A stretch of DNA of 44,826 nt from Chitinophaga pinensis (lineage in GTDB: Bacteria > Bacteroidota > Bacteroidia > NS11-12g > UBA955), in the NCBI GenBank assembly GCA_945888525.1, contig CAMDAF010000019.1, forward strand, positions 1 to 44,826, given 5' to 3'. The notes below the pieces were generated by a model. That model was given only the letters and a program-made list of their open reading frames with translations. It was not told the DNA's origin and did no database searches. Shown piece after piece: positions 17,650 to 26,847 of this stretch; positions within the stretch are counted from its first letter, which is position 1, and each line of letters begins with the position of its first letter. The translations under genes were made by a program, and so were the position numbers.

Positions 17650-18744
17650 TTGAAAAAAATCCTTATTGTGGTGGGCACTAGACCCAATTTTATTAAAGTA
17701 ACACGCTTTAAAAAAGTAATAGCTAATCATCCTGAGTTAGATGTTAAATTTGTACATACTGGTCAGCATTTTGACGAAAAAATGAGTCAAGTGTTTTTTG
17801 ATCAATTTGACCTAAGGCCTGATTTTATGCTCAATATTGGACAAGGCTCGCCAAATAGCCAGATGGCTAATGTTATGCTGGGAGTCGAGAAAGTTTGTCT
17901 AGAATACATGCCGGACTTATTAATTGTGGTAGGCGATGTAAACAGTACATTTGCGGCTGCTTTAACGGGCAATAAAATGGGCATTAAAGTAGCGCATTTA
18001 GAAAGCGGATTAAGAAGTTTTGACCGCGAAATGCCTGAGGAAATTAACCGCTTATTGACGGATGAGATTTCTGATTATTATTTTGTAACGGAACAAAGCG
18101 GTTTAGACCACTTGAAAGCAGAAGGCAAAGACCATGGGAATGTGTTTTTTGTTGGCAATACCATGATTGATAGTTTGGTGGAATTTGATGAAGAGGTAAA
18201 TAAAAGTCAAGTTATGCAAACAATGGGATTGGCCAAAGGTCATTTTGTGTTAATGACTATGCATAGACCTTCAAATGTGGATACTAAAGCAGGATTAGAA
18301 GTTTTAATTGAAATGATTAAGAACATCTGCAAAAATACAAAACTGGTTTTCCCTATACATCCAAGAACGGTTAATCGATTAAAGCAATTTGAATTATGGG
18401 AATCTATAGCGAATCTTGAGGGTCTTATATTTTCTGAACCTATGGATTATTTTGCGTTTCAAAATTTGACTGCCAATTGCAAATTTGTTGTCACCGATAG
18501 TGGAGGCATTCAAGAAGAAACCACCTACCGTCAAGTCCCTTGCTTGACCTTGAGAAATAACACTGAACGTCCTAGTACCGTTGATCTTGGCAGCAATGTC
18601 TTGGTTGAATATACCATGGAGGCACTCCAAAAAAGAATAGATGAAATTAATGCAGGCACTTATAAAAAAGGACAAATTCCTCCACTTTGGGATGGTAAAA
18701 GTACAGATAGAATTGTCGAGGCAATAAAGGGAATCTTAGTTTAG
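17650..18744 (+). CDS. wecB: UDP-N-acetylglucosamine 2-epimerase (non-hydrolysing)
   Basis: Makes UDP-ManNAc for surface polysaccharides. The TTG at 17650 gives 364 residues starting MKKILIVVGTRPNFIKV, the family N-terminus; an ATG at 17566 would add 28 unrelated residues and would overlap the adk promoter. Conserved blocks seen: HTGQHFDEKMS, VVGDVNST, HLESGLRSFDREMPEE, TMHRPSNVD, and DSGGIQEE. It stands alone, between divergent adk and the convergent glycosyltransferase-like gene, which it overlaps by 4 bases at the stop codons. Confidence 0.94.
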   Translation: MKKILIVVGTRPNFIKVTRFKKVIANHPELDVKFVHTGQHFDEKMSQVFFDQFDLRPDFMLNIGQGSPNSQMANVMLGVEKVCLEYMPDLLIVVGDVNSTFAAALTGNKMGIKVAHLESGLRSFDREMPEEINRLLTDEISDYYFVTEQSGLDHLKAEGKDHGNVFFVGNTMIDSLVEFDEEVNKSQVMQTMGLAKGHFVLMTMHRPSNVDTKAGLEVLIEMIKNICKNTKLVFPIHPRTVNRLKQFELWESIANLEGLIFSEPMDYFAFQNLTANCKFVVTDSGGIQEETTYRQVPCLTLRNNTERPSTVDLGSNVLVEYTMEALQKRIDEINAGTYKKGQIPPLWDGKSTDRIVEAIKGILV

Positions 18745-20129
18745 TGGCCGGTTTTATTTTGTTTATAGCTGCTGTATATAATTTGACCCAGCAGCACAAA
18801 TAGACACAATTGAACTTGTGCAAAACCAATTTGATACCATTCGAAATCTAAAGCAATTCCTATTGATCTAAGTGAAAAGTATTTTGACGTGTTGTTGAAT
18901 GAAACAAATAGGATGTAATAGGATGCTAAAAAGACATAGATCCATGAAAATAAATATTTACGGTAAGCAAATACTGCCGTTAACGGTATAAGGAAATATT
19001 GTTCGCTAATTGCAAGCGAAGTAGCAACTATACATAGGAGATAGATATTGAACATATCTGTGTTTTTCCATTTGTAGGCATAAAATGCTAAGGTGGGGAA
19101 AATTAACAACCAAATGAATTTATAGCCAGTAAAGATTGGAATCAATTTGAAGAAACCCATTTTTGTGATAAATCCTGGGATTGCTAAATCAAGTATGTGT
19201 TTAAGGAAAGTTTGGTTGTTGTTGAATTGATAAGACAATACATTTGTTTTTATGGCATCAAAATCATGGTAAAAGGGCAGGAAACTTAAGATAAAAATGA
19301 GGGCTGGTATTGTCAAAAGTTTAATACGCTCCTTTAGTAAAATCTCTTGATTAAAAAGCAACATTAATGGGAAGAATACCATTATGTGTTTAATGCTAAA
19401 GGATATGCCTAGTAAAATGGCTGCTACAGTGTATTTTTTGTCCTTTAAATTTATATATGCATAATACGCCAAACAGACCGCCAATATATCAAACTGTGAA
19501 TGGTGGCCAACAATAACGATGCTAATTGGATTAAAAAGCAACAACAGGATTAATAAATTATTCTTTGTTTGCTTAAAAATTGCTTTGTATAAGAAGACCT
19601 CAGCGGCGAATAGGCAAATAACAATATAAACATGAAATAATTTCTGATTGTAGGCACCAATGCTAGCGAGTAATTTTAATGCAGCCAAAATATAAGCCCA
19701 TATCGGCCCGTAATTGTACCTTGTGGTGTTTGCATAAACGCTTTTGCCCTCAAGTATAATGTCTGCTACAATTTCGTATGATTCTAAATCAAAATTGTGG
19801 CCTAAGATTGCCATAAGGATTCTAAGTAAAAGGCCAAAACTAAAAATTAATACCCAATATTTATTTGGGATAAAAATATCTGAAATTCTTGAAGACTTAA
19901 AATATAAACTCAACAAAAACCATAGGCTCAAAAGAATGTTTGTGTCAAATATTGCAAACCGCAACCGTCCAGTAATCATTCCGTCTGCGTCGCCAATGAA
20001 GTGTTCGAATAACTTTGCAAATCCATTAAAAAGAACAATTGAAATAAAAGCGTATATATAAGACAGTCGATGGTTTAACGACGTGTTCAAAAGTGATTTA
20101 ATTTCAAACAAAATTTGTTTATTTGTCAT
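18741..20129 (-). CDS. Polytopic membrane protein, GT-C glycosyltransferase-like
   Basis: 462 residues with about ten to twelve hydrophobic helices. The first large loop carries GDADGMITGR, and later come YNYGPIWAYI, NPISIVIVGHHSQFD and SFSIKHIMVFFP. This layout resembles polyprenyl-phosphate-sugar-dependent GT-C mannosyltransferases (GT87/PIG-M-like). The substrate is unknown; a role in glycolipid or polysaccharide synthesis, perhaps beside wecB, is inference. Its start overlaps the end of the archaemetzincin remnant by 11 bases (shared ATGACAAATAA), so the two were once coupled. Confidence 0.7.
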   Translation of the reverse strand: MTNKQILFEIKSLLNTSLNHRLSYIYAFISIVLFNGFAKLFEHFIGDADGMITGRLRFAIFDTNILLSLWFLLSLYFKSSRISDIFIPNKYWVLIFSFGLLLRILMAILGHNFDLESYEIVADIILEGKSVYANTTRYNYGPIWAYILAALKLLASIGAYNQKLFHVYIVICLFAAEVFLYKAIFKQTKNNLLILLLLFNPISIVIVGHHSQFDILAVCLAYYAYINLKDKKYTVAAILLGISFSIKHIMVFFPLMLLFNQEILLKERIKLLTIPALIFILSFLPFYHDFDAIKTNVLSYQFNNNQTFLKHILDLAIPGFITKMGFFKLIPIFTGYKFIWLLIFPTLAFYAYKWKNTDMFNIYLLCIVATSLAISEQYFLIPLTAVFAYRKYLFSWIYVFLASYYILFVSFNNTSKYFSLRSIGIALDFEWYQIGFAQVQLCLFVLLGQIIYSSYKQNKTGH

Positions 20130-20402
20130 TGATAAATTGCTTGCAATTTAAGCATAAATTTCTATTTGCACCTTCAATATTGCTCATTTTCCCTTTTGCA
20201 TCTAGCATCAGACAAAAAGTGTCTTGGCAATGCTTTAGACTAAGGTTGTGCCCCAATTCGTGTAAAATTTCTCAATATCAATGGTTAATTGAGGGAGAGT
20301 AGAAGGGTCAAAACCATCAAAACAAACCATTTGAATATTCGATGGTGTTGAACGGCTTTCGCTTGTTTGGCAAGAATTTACCATCAGCAGATACCAAACA
20401 TT
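20119..20402 (-). pseudogene. Archaemetzincin-like lipoprotein, internally deleted remnant
   Basis: Two out-of-frame pieces fill the interval between the TetR and GT-like genes. The upstream piece (20384-20235) reads MVNSCQTSES..., a lipobox-like Cys followed by a segment ending DIEKFY, which resembles the N-terminus of Bacteroidota archaemetzincins. The downstream piece (20271-20119) reads EILHELGHNLSLKHC, then C-L-M, then CLNC. The spacing fits the family pattern HExxHxxGxxHC-x4-CxM-x17-CxxC exactly, with Ser for Gly. About 100 residues expected between the pieces are missing. A possible further frameshift lies near 20385-20402. Family knowledge: zinc-dependent metalloprotease. No intact protein can be made. 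Confidence 0.75.
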
Positions 20403-20454
20403 GCAAGAAATCTGAAGCTTGCAAATAGGTGAAATTAATCTAAAAAGCCAACAA

Positions 20455-21096
20455 TTAAATGTGGTATGCTTTGAGCATCAATTTTACTATGGATTCTTTC
20501 TTGATGTTGTATTGCTCAAGAAATTGAGATTGGTTTGTGATATTTCTAACCAAAAGGGCTGACAAACCAATTGCATTGACTAAATCTAAAATTAATTCTG
20601 CAAAATTGTCGTGTTCAGCTTGGGATTTGTTTTTGTTCGTTTTTGACAAAATGCCTTTAAGGAAGTTGATTTCAAGCTTTTTATAAGGCCCGTAAATTTC
20701 TTCAAAAGTATTGTTTAGATCCAAAATATTTTCGTTTGACAAACTGGTTAATTTAACCAAATTGGTATAAACTTGGGTTCTATTCCAAAGATACTTTAAT
20801 ATTTTTGTTTCATCATCCGGCATATCTACAATATCAGATTGCAACTTATCCAATCCTTTTGTTAGCTGATTGTTAACTACTTGAACGAAAAGCTCCTCTT
20901 TGTTTTTGAAGTAATAATAAAGGGCTGCTTTGTTAAATCCAATAGAATCTCCAATTTCATCTAAGGTCGTTTTGTTGAATCCAAATTTTATAAAACACTC
21001 AGTTGATTTTTCTAATATTTCTTTTCTTCTGGAGTCATTTGTTGATGGCCTTCCAGGTTTCCTTTTGATGATTTTGCTTTGTGTTATAGTCTCCAT
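20455..21096 (-). CDS. TetR/AcrR family transcriptional regulator
   Basis: 213 residues from the ATG at 21096. An N-terminal basic tract (KIIKRKPGRPS) precedes a TetR helix-turn-helix (about 24-70) with TTLDEIGDSIGFNKAALYYYF and then the NKEELF that follows it in this family. The C-terminal half is an all-helical ligand domain I cannot assign. A TTG at 21114 would add six residues, but it lies within a TTTG promoter-like box (AAAATTTG, 21119-21112), so the ATG is preferred. It is divergent from mreB with 136 bases between; whether it controls the GT-like gene behind it is unknown. Confidence 0.88.
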   Translation of the reverse strand: METITQSKIIKRKPGRPSTNDSRRKEILEKSTECFIKFGFNKTTLDEIGDSIGFNKAALYYYFKNKEELFVQVVNNQLTKGLDKLQSDIVDMPDDETKILKYLWNRTQVYTNLVKLTSLSNENILDLNNTFEEIYGPYKKLEINFLKGILSKTNKNKSQAEHDNFAELILDLVNAIGLSALLVRNITNQSQFLEQYNIKKESIVKLMLKAYHI

Positions 21097-21196
21097 TTTC
21101 AGTATTGTTATCAAATTTTATGCCATATATGTCAATTTGTGAAGAAAATTATAAAAAAATTATAAATAAAAATCAAATTGTTTACGGTTTTTATCT

Positions 21197-21204
21197 TTAC
21201 TTTG
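21197..21204 (+). promoter_or_regulatory. -7 element of the mre operon
   Basis: TTACTTTG, one mismatch from TAnnTTTG, 28 bases before the mreB ATG. A TTG lies at 21178-21180, with a 16-base spacer. A tentative site. Confidence 0.4.
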
Positions 21205-21232
21205 CAGTAGCAATAATTACTTAATTCAAGAA

Positions 21233-22258
21233 ATGGGATGGTTTAATTTTTTTACACAAGAACTTGCAATCGACTTAGGCACTGCAAACACATTAATCAT
21301 TCACAAAGACCAAGTAGTTGTGGATGAGCCTTCAATTATTGCTATCGAGCGCAGTACAGGAAAGGTTATTGCGATAGGTCATGAGGCCATGCAAATGTTT
21401 GGCAAAGAAAATGATAACATAAAAACAATTCGTCCATTGAAAGATGGTGTTATCGCTGACTTCCAAGCTGCTGAGCACATGATTCGCGGCATGATCAAAA
21501 AGATCAACAAAAATGGCAAAACATTTTCGCCTCAGTTAAGAATGGTCATATGTATTCCGTCTGGTATAACTGAAGTTGAAAAGCGTGCAGTAAAAGATAG
21601 TGCTGATAGAGCTGGTGGAAAGGAAGTTTATATGATACACGAACCAATGGCTGCTGCCGTTGGAATAGGAATCGATGTTACAGAGCCAATGGGCAACATG
21701 GTGATTGATATTGGGGGTGGTACAAGCGAAATAGCTGTTATCGCCTTGGGTGGTATTGTTTGCGACCAATCAATTCGAGTAGCCGGAGATGAATTTAATA
21801 TGGATATCTCTGAGTACATGAAACGCCAACACAATCTTTTGTGTGGTGAAAGAACCGCCGAAAAAATTAAAATTAATGTTGGTTCTGCTTTAACAGAATT
21901 AGACAATCCGCCTGAAGATTATGCGGTATATGGCAGAGACTTAATGACAGGTATTCCAAAACAAGTTTTTGTGTCCTATTCTGAAATTGCATTGGCGCTT
22001 GATAAATCAATTGTAAAATTGGAAGAGGCTATCTTGAAAGCTTTGGAAAATACACCACCAGAGTTGGCCGCTGATATTTATCAAACCGGTATTCATTTGA
22101 CCGGTGGTGGCGCTTTGTTAAGAGGTCTTGACAAACGTCTTGCTGCAAAAACCAAATTGCCAGTTCATATTGCAGAAGATCCACTTAGAGCAGTTGTAAG
22201 GGGTACTGGAATAGCGCTGAAAAACATCGGTAAATTTAAATTTTTAATGAATTCTTGA
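21233..22258 (+). CDS. mreB: Rod shape-determining protein MreB
   Basis: Actin-like filament that positions the elongation machinery. 341 residues. The actin-fold signatures are intact: AIDLGTANTLI (phosphate 1), VIDIGGGTSEIAVI (phosphate 2), the adenosine motif HLTGGGALLRGLD, and the family blocks HEPMAAAVG and RVAGDEFN. It is the first gene of mreB-mreC-mreD-mrdA-rodA, with gaps of 3 bases or less between most genes, so the cells are probably rods or build their wall with an elongasome. Confidence 0.98.
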   Translation: MGWFNFFTQELAIDLGTANTLIIHKDQVVVDEPSIIAIERSTGKVIAIGHEAMQMFGKENDNIKTIRPLKDGVIADFQAAEHMIRGMIKKINKNGKTFSPQLRMVICIPSGITEVEKRAVKDSADRAGGKEVYMIHEPMAAAVGIGIDVTEPMGNMVIDIGGGTSEIAVIALGGIVCDQSIRVAGDEFNMDISEYMKRQHNLLCGERTAEKIKINVGSALTELDNPPEDYAVYGRDLMTGIPKQVFVSYSEIALALDKSIVKLEEAILKALENTPPELAADIYQTGIHLTGGGALLRGLDKRLAAKTKLPVHIAEDPLRAVVRGTGIALKNIGKFKFLMNS

Positions 22259-22261
22259 TAA

Positions 22262-23113
22262 ATGAATTCTGTATTCAAGTACCTTGAAAGCAAGCTTCAT
22301 GTTTTATTGTTTTTATTGCTTGAAATCTTAAGTATCATTGCTATTGTTAGGTTTAATACCTACCAAACTGCTTTTTATTACAGCAATACTAGAAAGTTAA
22401 GTTTGTCACTTCACGAAACCAACAGTTCGATTTTTAATTATTTTGGTTTGTACACCAAAAATCAAGCTTTGTACAATGAGAACATTGATTTAAGAAGAAA
22501 ACTGCGCTCTAATTATGTTGTTGAATCTAAAAAGATTTTTGAAATTAATGACACTGTTTTTAAACAACGCTATAAATATTTCCCCGCTCAAGTTATTACC
22601 AACTCTACCAATAGACAAAATAATTTTATTACCTTAAATAGGGGTAAAAGTTCAGGAATTGAAAAAGGAATGGGCGTTTTTTGTCCTGAGGGTGTTGTAG
22701 GTACTATCGTTGAAGTTTCTGATAACTATTCAATTGCTGTTTCGGTTTTAAATACAGAAGGATTTAAAGTCGTTCCGAAAATAAAAGAGTTAAACGATAC
22801 CAAGGGCACAGTGATTTGGAATGGGAAAGATCCAAACTATCTTAAATTAGAAAACATCAACAAGTATGAAGCTTTGAAAGTTGGTTTTCATATCGTAACC
22901 AGTCCATACTCCAAAAACTTTCCAGAGAATGTCCCCATCGGAATCATCGAAAGCTTAAAGTCAAGAACGACAGAAACGTTCTATGATATAAAAGTGAAAT
23001 CTGCAGTGAATTTTGGTAAAATTCAAACCGTGTATATTGTCATCGACTTATTTAAAGATGAAATTGAAAAACTAGAAGCTGAGTTAAATAAAAAGAATTT
23101 GAACGTAAAATGA
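22262..23113 (+). CDS. mreC: Rod shape-determining protein MreC
   Basis: 283 residues: one N-terminal membrane helix (about 12-30), a coiled-coil stretch (about 60-90) and a periplasmic beta domain with TLNRGKSSGIEKGMGV near 122-137 and PEGVVGTIVEVS, as in MreC. It links MreB to PBP2 and RodA. It begins 3 bases after mreB, and its TGA overlaps mreD by 4 bases. Confidence 0.96.
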   Translation: MNSVFKYLESKLHVLLFLLLEILSIIAIVRFNTYQTAFYYSNTRKLSLSLHETNSSIFNYFGLYTKNQALYNENIDLRRKLRSNYVVESKKIFEINDTVFKQRYKYFPAQVITNSTNRQNNFITLNRGKSSGIEKGMGVFCPEGVVGTIVEVSDNYSIAVSVLNTEGFKVVPKIKELNDTKGTVIWNGKDPNYLKLENINKYEALKVGFHIVTSPYSKNFPENVPIGIIESLKSRTTETFYDIKVKSAVNFGKIQTVYIVIDLFKDEIEKLEAELNKKNLNVK

Positions 23114-23640
23114 TAGTATCTATTCTCAAGTATTTAGGTTTGTTCTTCTTAATTGTTTTGGTGCAATTATTTATATTGAATAATATCTTTATTGGCAATT
23201 ATTACGGATTTTTATTCCAACCACAACTTATAGTAATGTTTGTGCTTTTATTGCCCTCATCTATGCAACATTCTTGGTTAATATTGATTTCCTTTCTTGC
23301 TGGGTTTTTGTTTGATGTGTTTTTTCAATCCTGGGGAATTCATGCAGCGGCAAGCACATTAATAGGATTCATTAGGCACTATGCAACCCGTGATATAGAA
23401 AATGTAATTGGGGCTCGTGATGAGGACAACCAAATATGGACATCCAAGAAAGGGCAGATTTGGAAATGGACCTATTTTCTAACATTTACGGCAATATATC
23501 ATTTTTTGTTTTTACTTATTGAGTCGCATGGGCATAATTTTTTTACGCGCTTGCTCCCTTCATTTATCTGCAGTACATTAATTGCATTTCTATTGATTCT
23601 ATTGTTAGAAAATTTGATTTATAAGCCAGCTAGAAATTAA
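23110..23640 (+). CDS. mreD: Rod shape-determining protein MreD
   Basis: 176 residues with about five membrane helices and few charged residues, the usual MreD length and character. Sequence conservation in this family is low, so the call rests on hydrophobicity and on its place between mreC and mrdA. The ATG overlaps the mreC stop (ATGA), which suggests coupled translation. Confidence 0.88.
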   Translation: MIVSILKYLGLFFLIVLVQLFILNNIFIGNYYGFLFQPQLIVMFVLLLPSSMQHSWLILISFLAGFLFDVFFQSWGIHAAASTLIGFIRHYATRDIENVIGARDEDNQIWTSKKGQIWKWTYFLTFTAIYHFLFLLIESHGHNFFTRLLPSFICSTLIAFLLILLLENLIYKPARN

Positions 23641-23643
23641 GCC

Positions 23644-25506
23644 ATGGAAAAAAGCAGTAGGCTATTTGTTTTTATTGGGGTATTGGTCTTTATAGGAATT
23701 GTATTTATTTGCAGATTGTTTTATTTGCAAATTATCGACACTTCAAATTATTACAAAGCTCAGGCTTACGGTTCAAATGATATTACCATATACCCAGATA
23801 GAGGAACCATTGTCGACCGTTTTGGCAAACTAATGGTATACAACGATGCTGTTTATGATTTAATGGTTGTGCCACAAAAGGCTAAAGACTTTGACAAGGT
23901 AGCTCTTTGTAAAGAGTTAATGCTCGACACAAGCGAATTCAACAAGCGCTTGAAAAAAGCATCTAAATACAATCCAAGAGAGGCTTCCGTTATTTTTAAA
24001 AATCTTCCGTTTCACTTGTACACCAGATTACAAGAAATAATTTACCAATATCCAGCATTTTACATTGAAACTAAAATTGACCGACGTTACAATATAAATG
24101 GTGCTGCCCACTTGTTGGGGTATATGGGCGAGGTAACTGAAAAACAGTTGGCCCTAGATAAATATTATAAACCTGGAGATATTAAAGGCGTTACTGGTTT
24201 GGAAAAATCTTATGAAATATATTTAAGAGGTAAAAAGGGAAAGAAGGTCGTTTTAGTCGACAAATTTAGCAAACAACAAGGAAGTTTTGCTGGTGGAAAA
24301 TTTGATAGTTTGCCTTCGGCAGGACAAAATATTATTTCAGCAATTGATTTAGATCTTCAAGTTTTTGCTGAGCAGCTTTTGGCAAATAAGATTGGATCCA
24401 TTGTGGCAATTGAGCCTGCTACTGGTGAGGTTTTGAGTATTGTAAATAGTCCTAATTACGATCCGAATTTATTGGTAGGTCAACGCAGAAATAAAAACTT
24501 TGCCTCCTTATTGTTAGATCCTTCAAAACCTTTGTTTAACCGTGCTCTGAAAGCTCCATATCCACCGGGTTCTACCTTTAAAACAGTACAAGCATTAATT
24601 GGTTTGCAAGAAGGTGTATTGACCCCCGATACCAAGTACCCTTGCCATGGCGGTTACCATATGGGTTCTATCACTGTTGGTTGCCACGCACATGGTTCAC
24701 CTTTAGATTTAAAGAATAGCATAACTAAGAGCTGCAACGCTTATTATTGTTTTGTTTATAGAAGCATATTGGACAATCCAAGATATGGATCAGTACAAAT
24801 TGCATATTCAAAGTGGGCGAAGTATCTGAACAGCTTTGGAATTGGGATTAATACCGGCATCGATTTGCCAGAAGAATCAGGCGGTATTGTTAAAAAACCA
24901 TCTTGGTTTGAACATGAGTTTGGTAAAAATTGGCGGTCTTCAAATGTGGTGTCTATGTCAATTGGTCAAGGTCAAATTGGATTAACACCTTTACAAATGG
25001 CAAATACTGCAGCAATTATTGCAAATAGGGGTTATTACTACACACCGCATGTGGTAAGGTCTATCGGTGATCATCATTTTGTGCCGCCTAGCTTTAAGCA
25101 AAGACATTATACAATGATTAATCCGATTTATTTTGATACGGTAATTGCAGGAATGGCAAATGTGTGCTCTCCTGGCGGAACTGCAGGTAGAACGGGGATT
25201 TCAGGAATCACAATCTGTGGTAAAACGGGTACTGCACAAAATCCACATGGTGAAGACCACTCAATCTTTATTGCTTTTGCACCTAGAGACAATCCCAAAA
25301 TTGCCATCTGTGTAATTGTAGAGAATGGCGGTTTTGGTGCAGATTACGCTGCTCCAATTGCCAATTTAATGATAGAACGCTATTTGGCTAAGGATAGAAG
25401 TGTTGCATCTCAAAAGCCTGAAATGCTTAGTAGAATGCTAAAAGCCAATTTAACAGGAAAACCTACCACCATAAAAGATTCTGTAATTGTCGTAAAGCCA
25501 AAATAG
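23644..25506 (+). CDS. mrdA: Penicillin-binding protein 2 (peptidoglycan transpeptidase)
   Basis: Cross-links peptidoglycan during elongation. 620 residues: one N-terminal membrane helix (9-30), a dimerisation domain beginning near GTIVDRFGKL, and a transpeptidase domain with the active-site triad STFK (S310-K313), SCN (near 363-365) and KTGT (from K527). The family motif PYPPGSTFK is present. It lies between mreD and rodA, its partner glycosyltransferase, with 3 bases on each side. Confidence 0.97.
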   Translation: MEKSSRLFVFIGVLVFIGIVFICRLFYLQIIDTSNYYKAQAYGSNDITIYPDRGTIVDRFGKLMVYNDAVYDLMVVPQKAKDFDKVALCKELMLDTSEFNKRLKKASKYNPREASVIFKNLPFHLYTRLQEIIYQYPAFYIETKIDRRYNINGAAHLLGYMGEVTEKQLALDKYYKPGDIKGVTGLEKSYEIYLRGKKGKKVVLVDKFSKQQGSFAGGKFDSLPSAGQNIISAIDLDLQVFAEQLLANKIGSIVAIEPATGEVLSIVNSPNYDPNLLVGQRRNKNFASLLLDPSKPLFNRALKAPYPPGSTFKTVQALIGLQEGVLTPDTKYPCHGGYHMGSITVGCHAHGSPLDLKNSITKSCNAYYCFVYRSILDNPRYGSVQIAYSKWAKYLNSFGIGINTGIDLPEESGGIVKKPSWFEHEFGKNWRSSNVVSMSIGQGQIGLTPLQMANTAAIIANRGYYYTPHVVRSIGDHHFVPPSFKQRHYTMINPIYFDTVIAGMANVCSPGGTAGRTGISGITICGKTGTAQNPHGEDHSIFIAFAPRDNPKIAICVIVENGGFGADYAAPIANLMIERYLAKDRSVASQKPEMLSRMLKANLTGKPTTIKDSVIVVKPK

Positions 25507-25509
25507 GTA

Positions 25510-26847
25510 ATGGAAGAAAAACTACACATCGATTGGTTAAGTGTTGTATTGTACATCCTAATTGTTTTATTTGGGGCAATAAATATTTATTCGGCAAACA
25601 GTGGAGTTGAAGAGGTTTTAAAGCTTGATTTTTCAAAAGAATATGGCAAACAGGTTCTGTTTATTGGCATTAGTGCCATCATCGTTTTCTTAATACTGTT
25701 AACGGATTATAAATTCTTTAATTTTTCAGCTTACGGAATTTATATAGTCGTTATTGGTCTCTTGCTTATTTTGTTAGCAACTGGGTCATTCAACAAGGGT
25801 GCTCAAGCCTGGTTTAAGATTGGTTCTTTTAAACTTCAGCCAAGTGAATTTGCCAAATATGCAACAGCATTGGCACTTTCAAAATATTTGGGTGGGTTTG
25901 ATATTAAATTTGAAGGAAGAAGGAATATATTAAGCACTTTTGGTATTATATTAATTCCAATGTTATTGACTTTGCTTCAGAATGATACTGGATCAGCTTT
26001 GGTTTTTGGCTGTTTCATACTGGTTTTGTTTAGAGAAGGTCTTTCAGGATGGTGGCTGATACTGGGGGTGTATATGGTTACCGTATTTGTAGTTACTATC
26101 TTATTGCCATCCATTCAAATCATCATTGCATTGTTGCTAATATGTGGCGTTTTCGTATATTTTAATCGCGTTAGAAAGCAGCTTGTTTTTTTAGCCTTAA
26201 CGGTTTTCTTGGCTTCGACTTTTTATATTTTAAGCCTCGACTTTGTATTTGCCAAAATTATGAAACCTCACCAACAACAGAGGATTTTAGTAACGTTGAA
26301 TCAAGATGTCGATGAGTATTATGCTAAAAAATCAAAGGGCTTTAGTATTTTCAAGTTTGAGAAATCAAAAGAGAAAGATAAATCAGAATCGAAAAGAGAT
26401 TACAGTTACAATGTTAGACAATCGAAGATAAGCATTGGCGCTGGTCGTTGGGTTGGAAATGGATTTAACAATGGAACCCAAACTAAAGCTAAATTGGTTC
26501 CAGAGCAACATACAGATTTTATATTTTGTACTGTGGGTGAAGAATATGGCTTTTTGGGTTCAACCTTATTTCTGCTCATTTATTTGCTGCTTATTGGCCG
26601 CGTGTATTATTTAGCAGAAAGGCAGAAAAATGTATTTAGTAGAGTATTTGGTTACAGCACTGCTTCGATACTGTTTTTTCACTTTTTTGTGAATATAGGA
26701 ATGGCCTTAGGTATATTGCCCGTAATTGGAATCCCGCTTCCTTTTATGAGTTATGGCGGTTCATCATTAATTAGTTTTAGCATGCTATTGTTTACGTTTT
26801 TAAAACTTGACGCAAACAGAATTAATGAAATTTCGAGATTAAACTAA
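25510..26847 (+). CDS. rodA: Rod shape-determining protein RodA (SEDS glycosyltransferase)
   Basis: Polymerises lipid II into glycan strands together with PBP2. 445 residues and about ten membrane helices. It has the SEDS blocks NKGAQAWFKIG and LQPSEFAKY near 95-117, QNDTGSALV, and the C-terminal IPLPFMSYGGSS. A lysine- and serine-rich loop around 275-300 (KSKGFSIFKFEKSKEKDKSE) is longer than in E. coli RodA. The end overlaps the opposing phosphatase gene by 9 bases. Confidence 0.96.
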   Translation: MEEKLHIDWLSVVLYILIVLFGAINIYSANSGVEEVLKLDFSKEYGKQVLFIGISAIIVFLILLTDYKFFNFSAYGIYIVVIGLLLILLATGSFNKGAQAWFKIGSFKLQPSEFAKYATALALSKYLGGFDIKFEGRRNILSTFGIILIPMLLTLLQNDTGSALVFGCFILVLFREGLSGWWLILGVYMVTVFVVTILLPSIQIIIALLLICGVFVYFNRVRKQLVFLALTVFLASTFYILSLDFVFAKIMKPHQQQRILVTLNQDVDEYYAKKSKGFSIFKFEKSKEKDKSESKRDYSYNVRQSKISIGAGRWVGNGFNNGTQTKAKLVPEQHTDFIFCTVGEEYGFLGSTLFLLIYLLLIGRVYYLAERQKNVFSRVFGYSTASILFFHFFVNIGMALGILPVIGIPLPFMSYGGSSLISFSMLLFTFLKLDANRINEISRLN

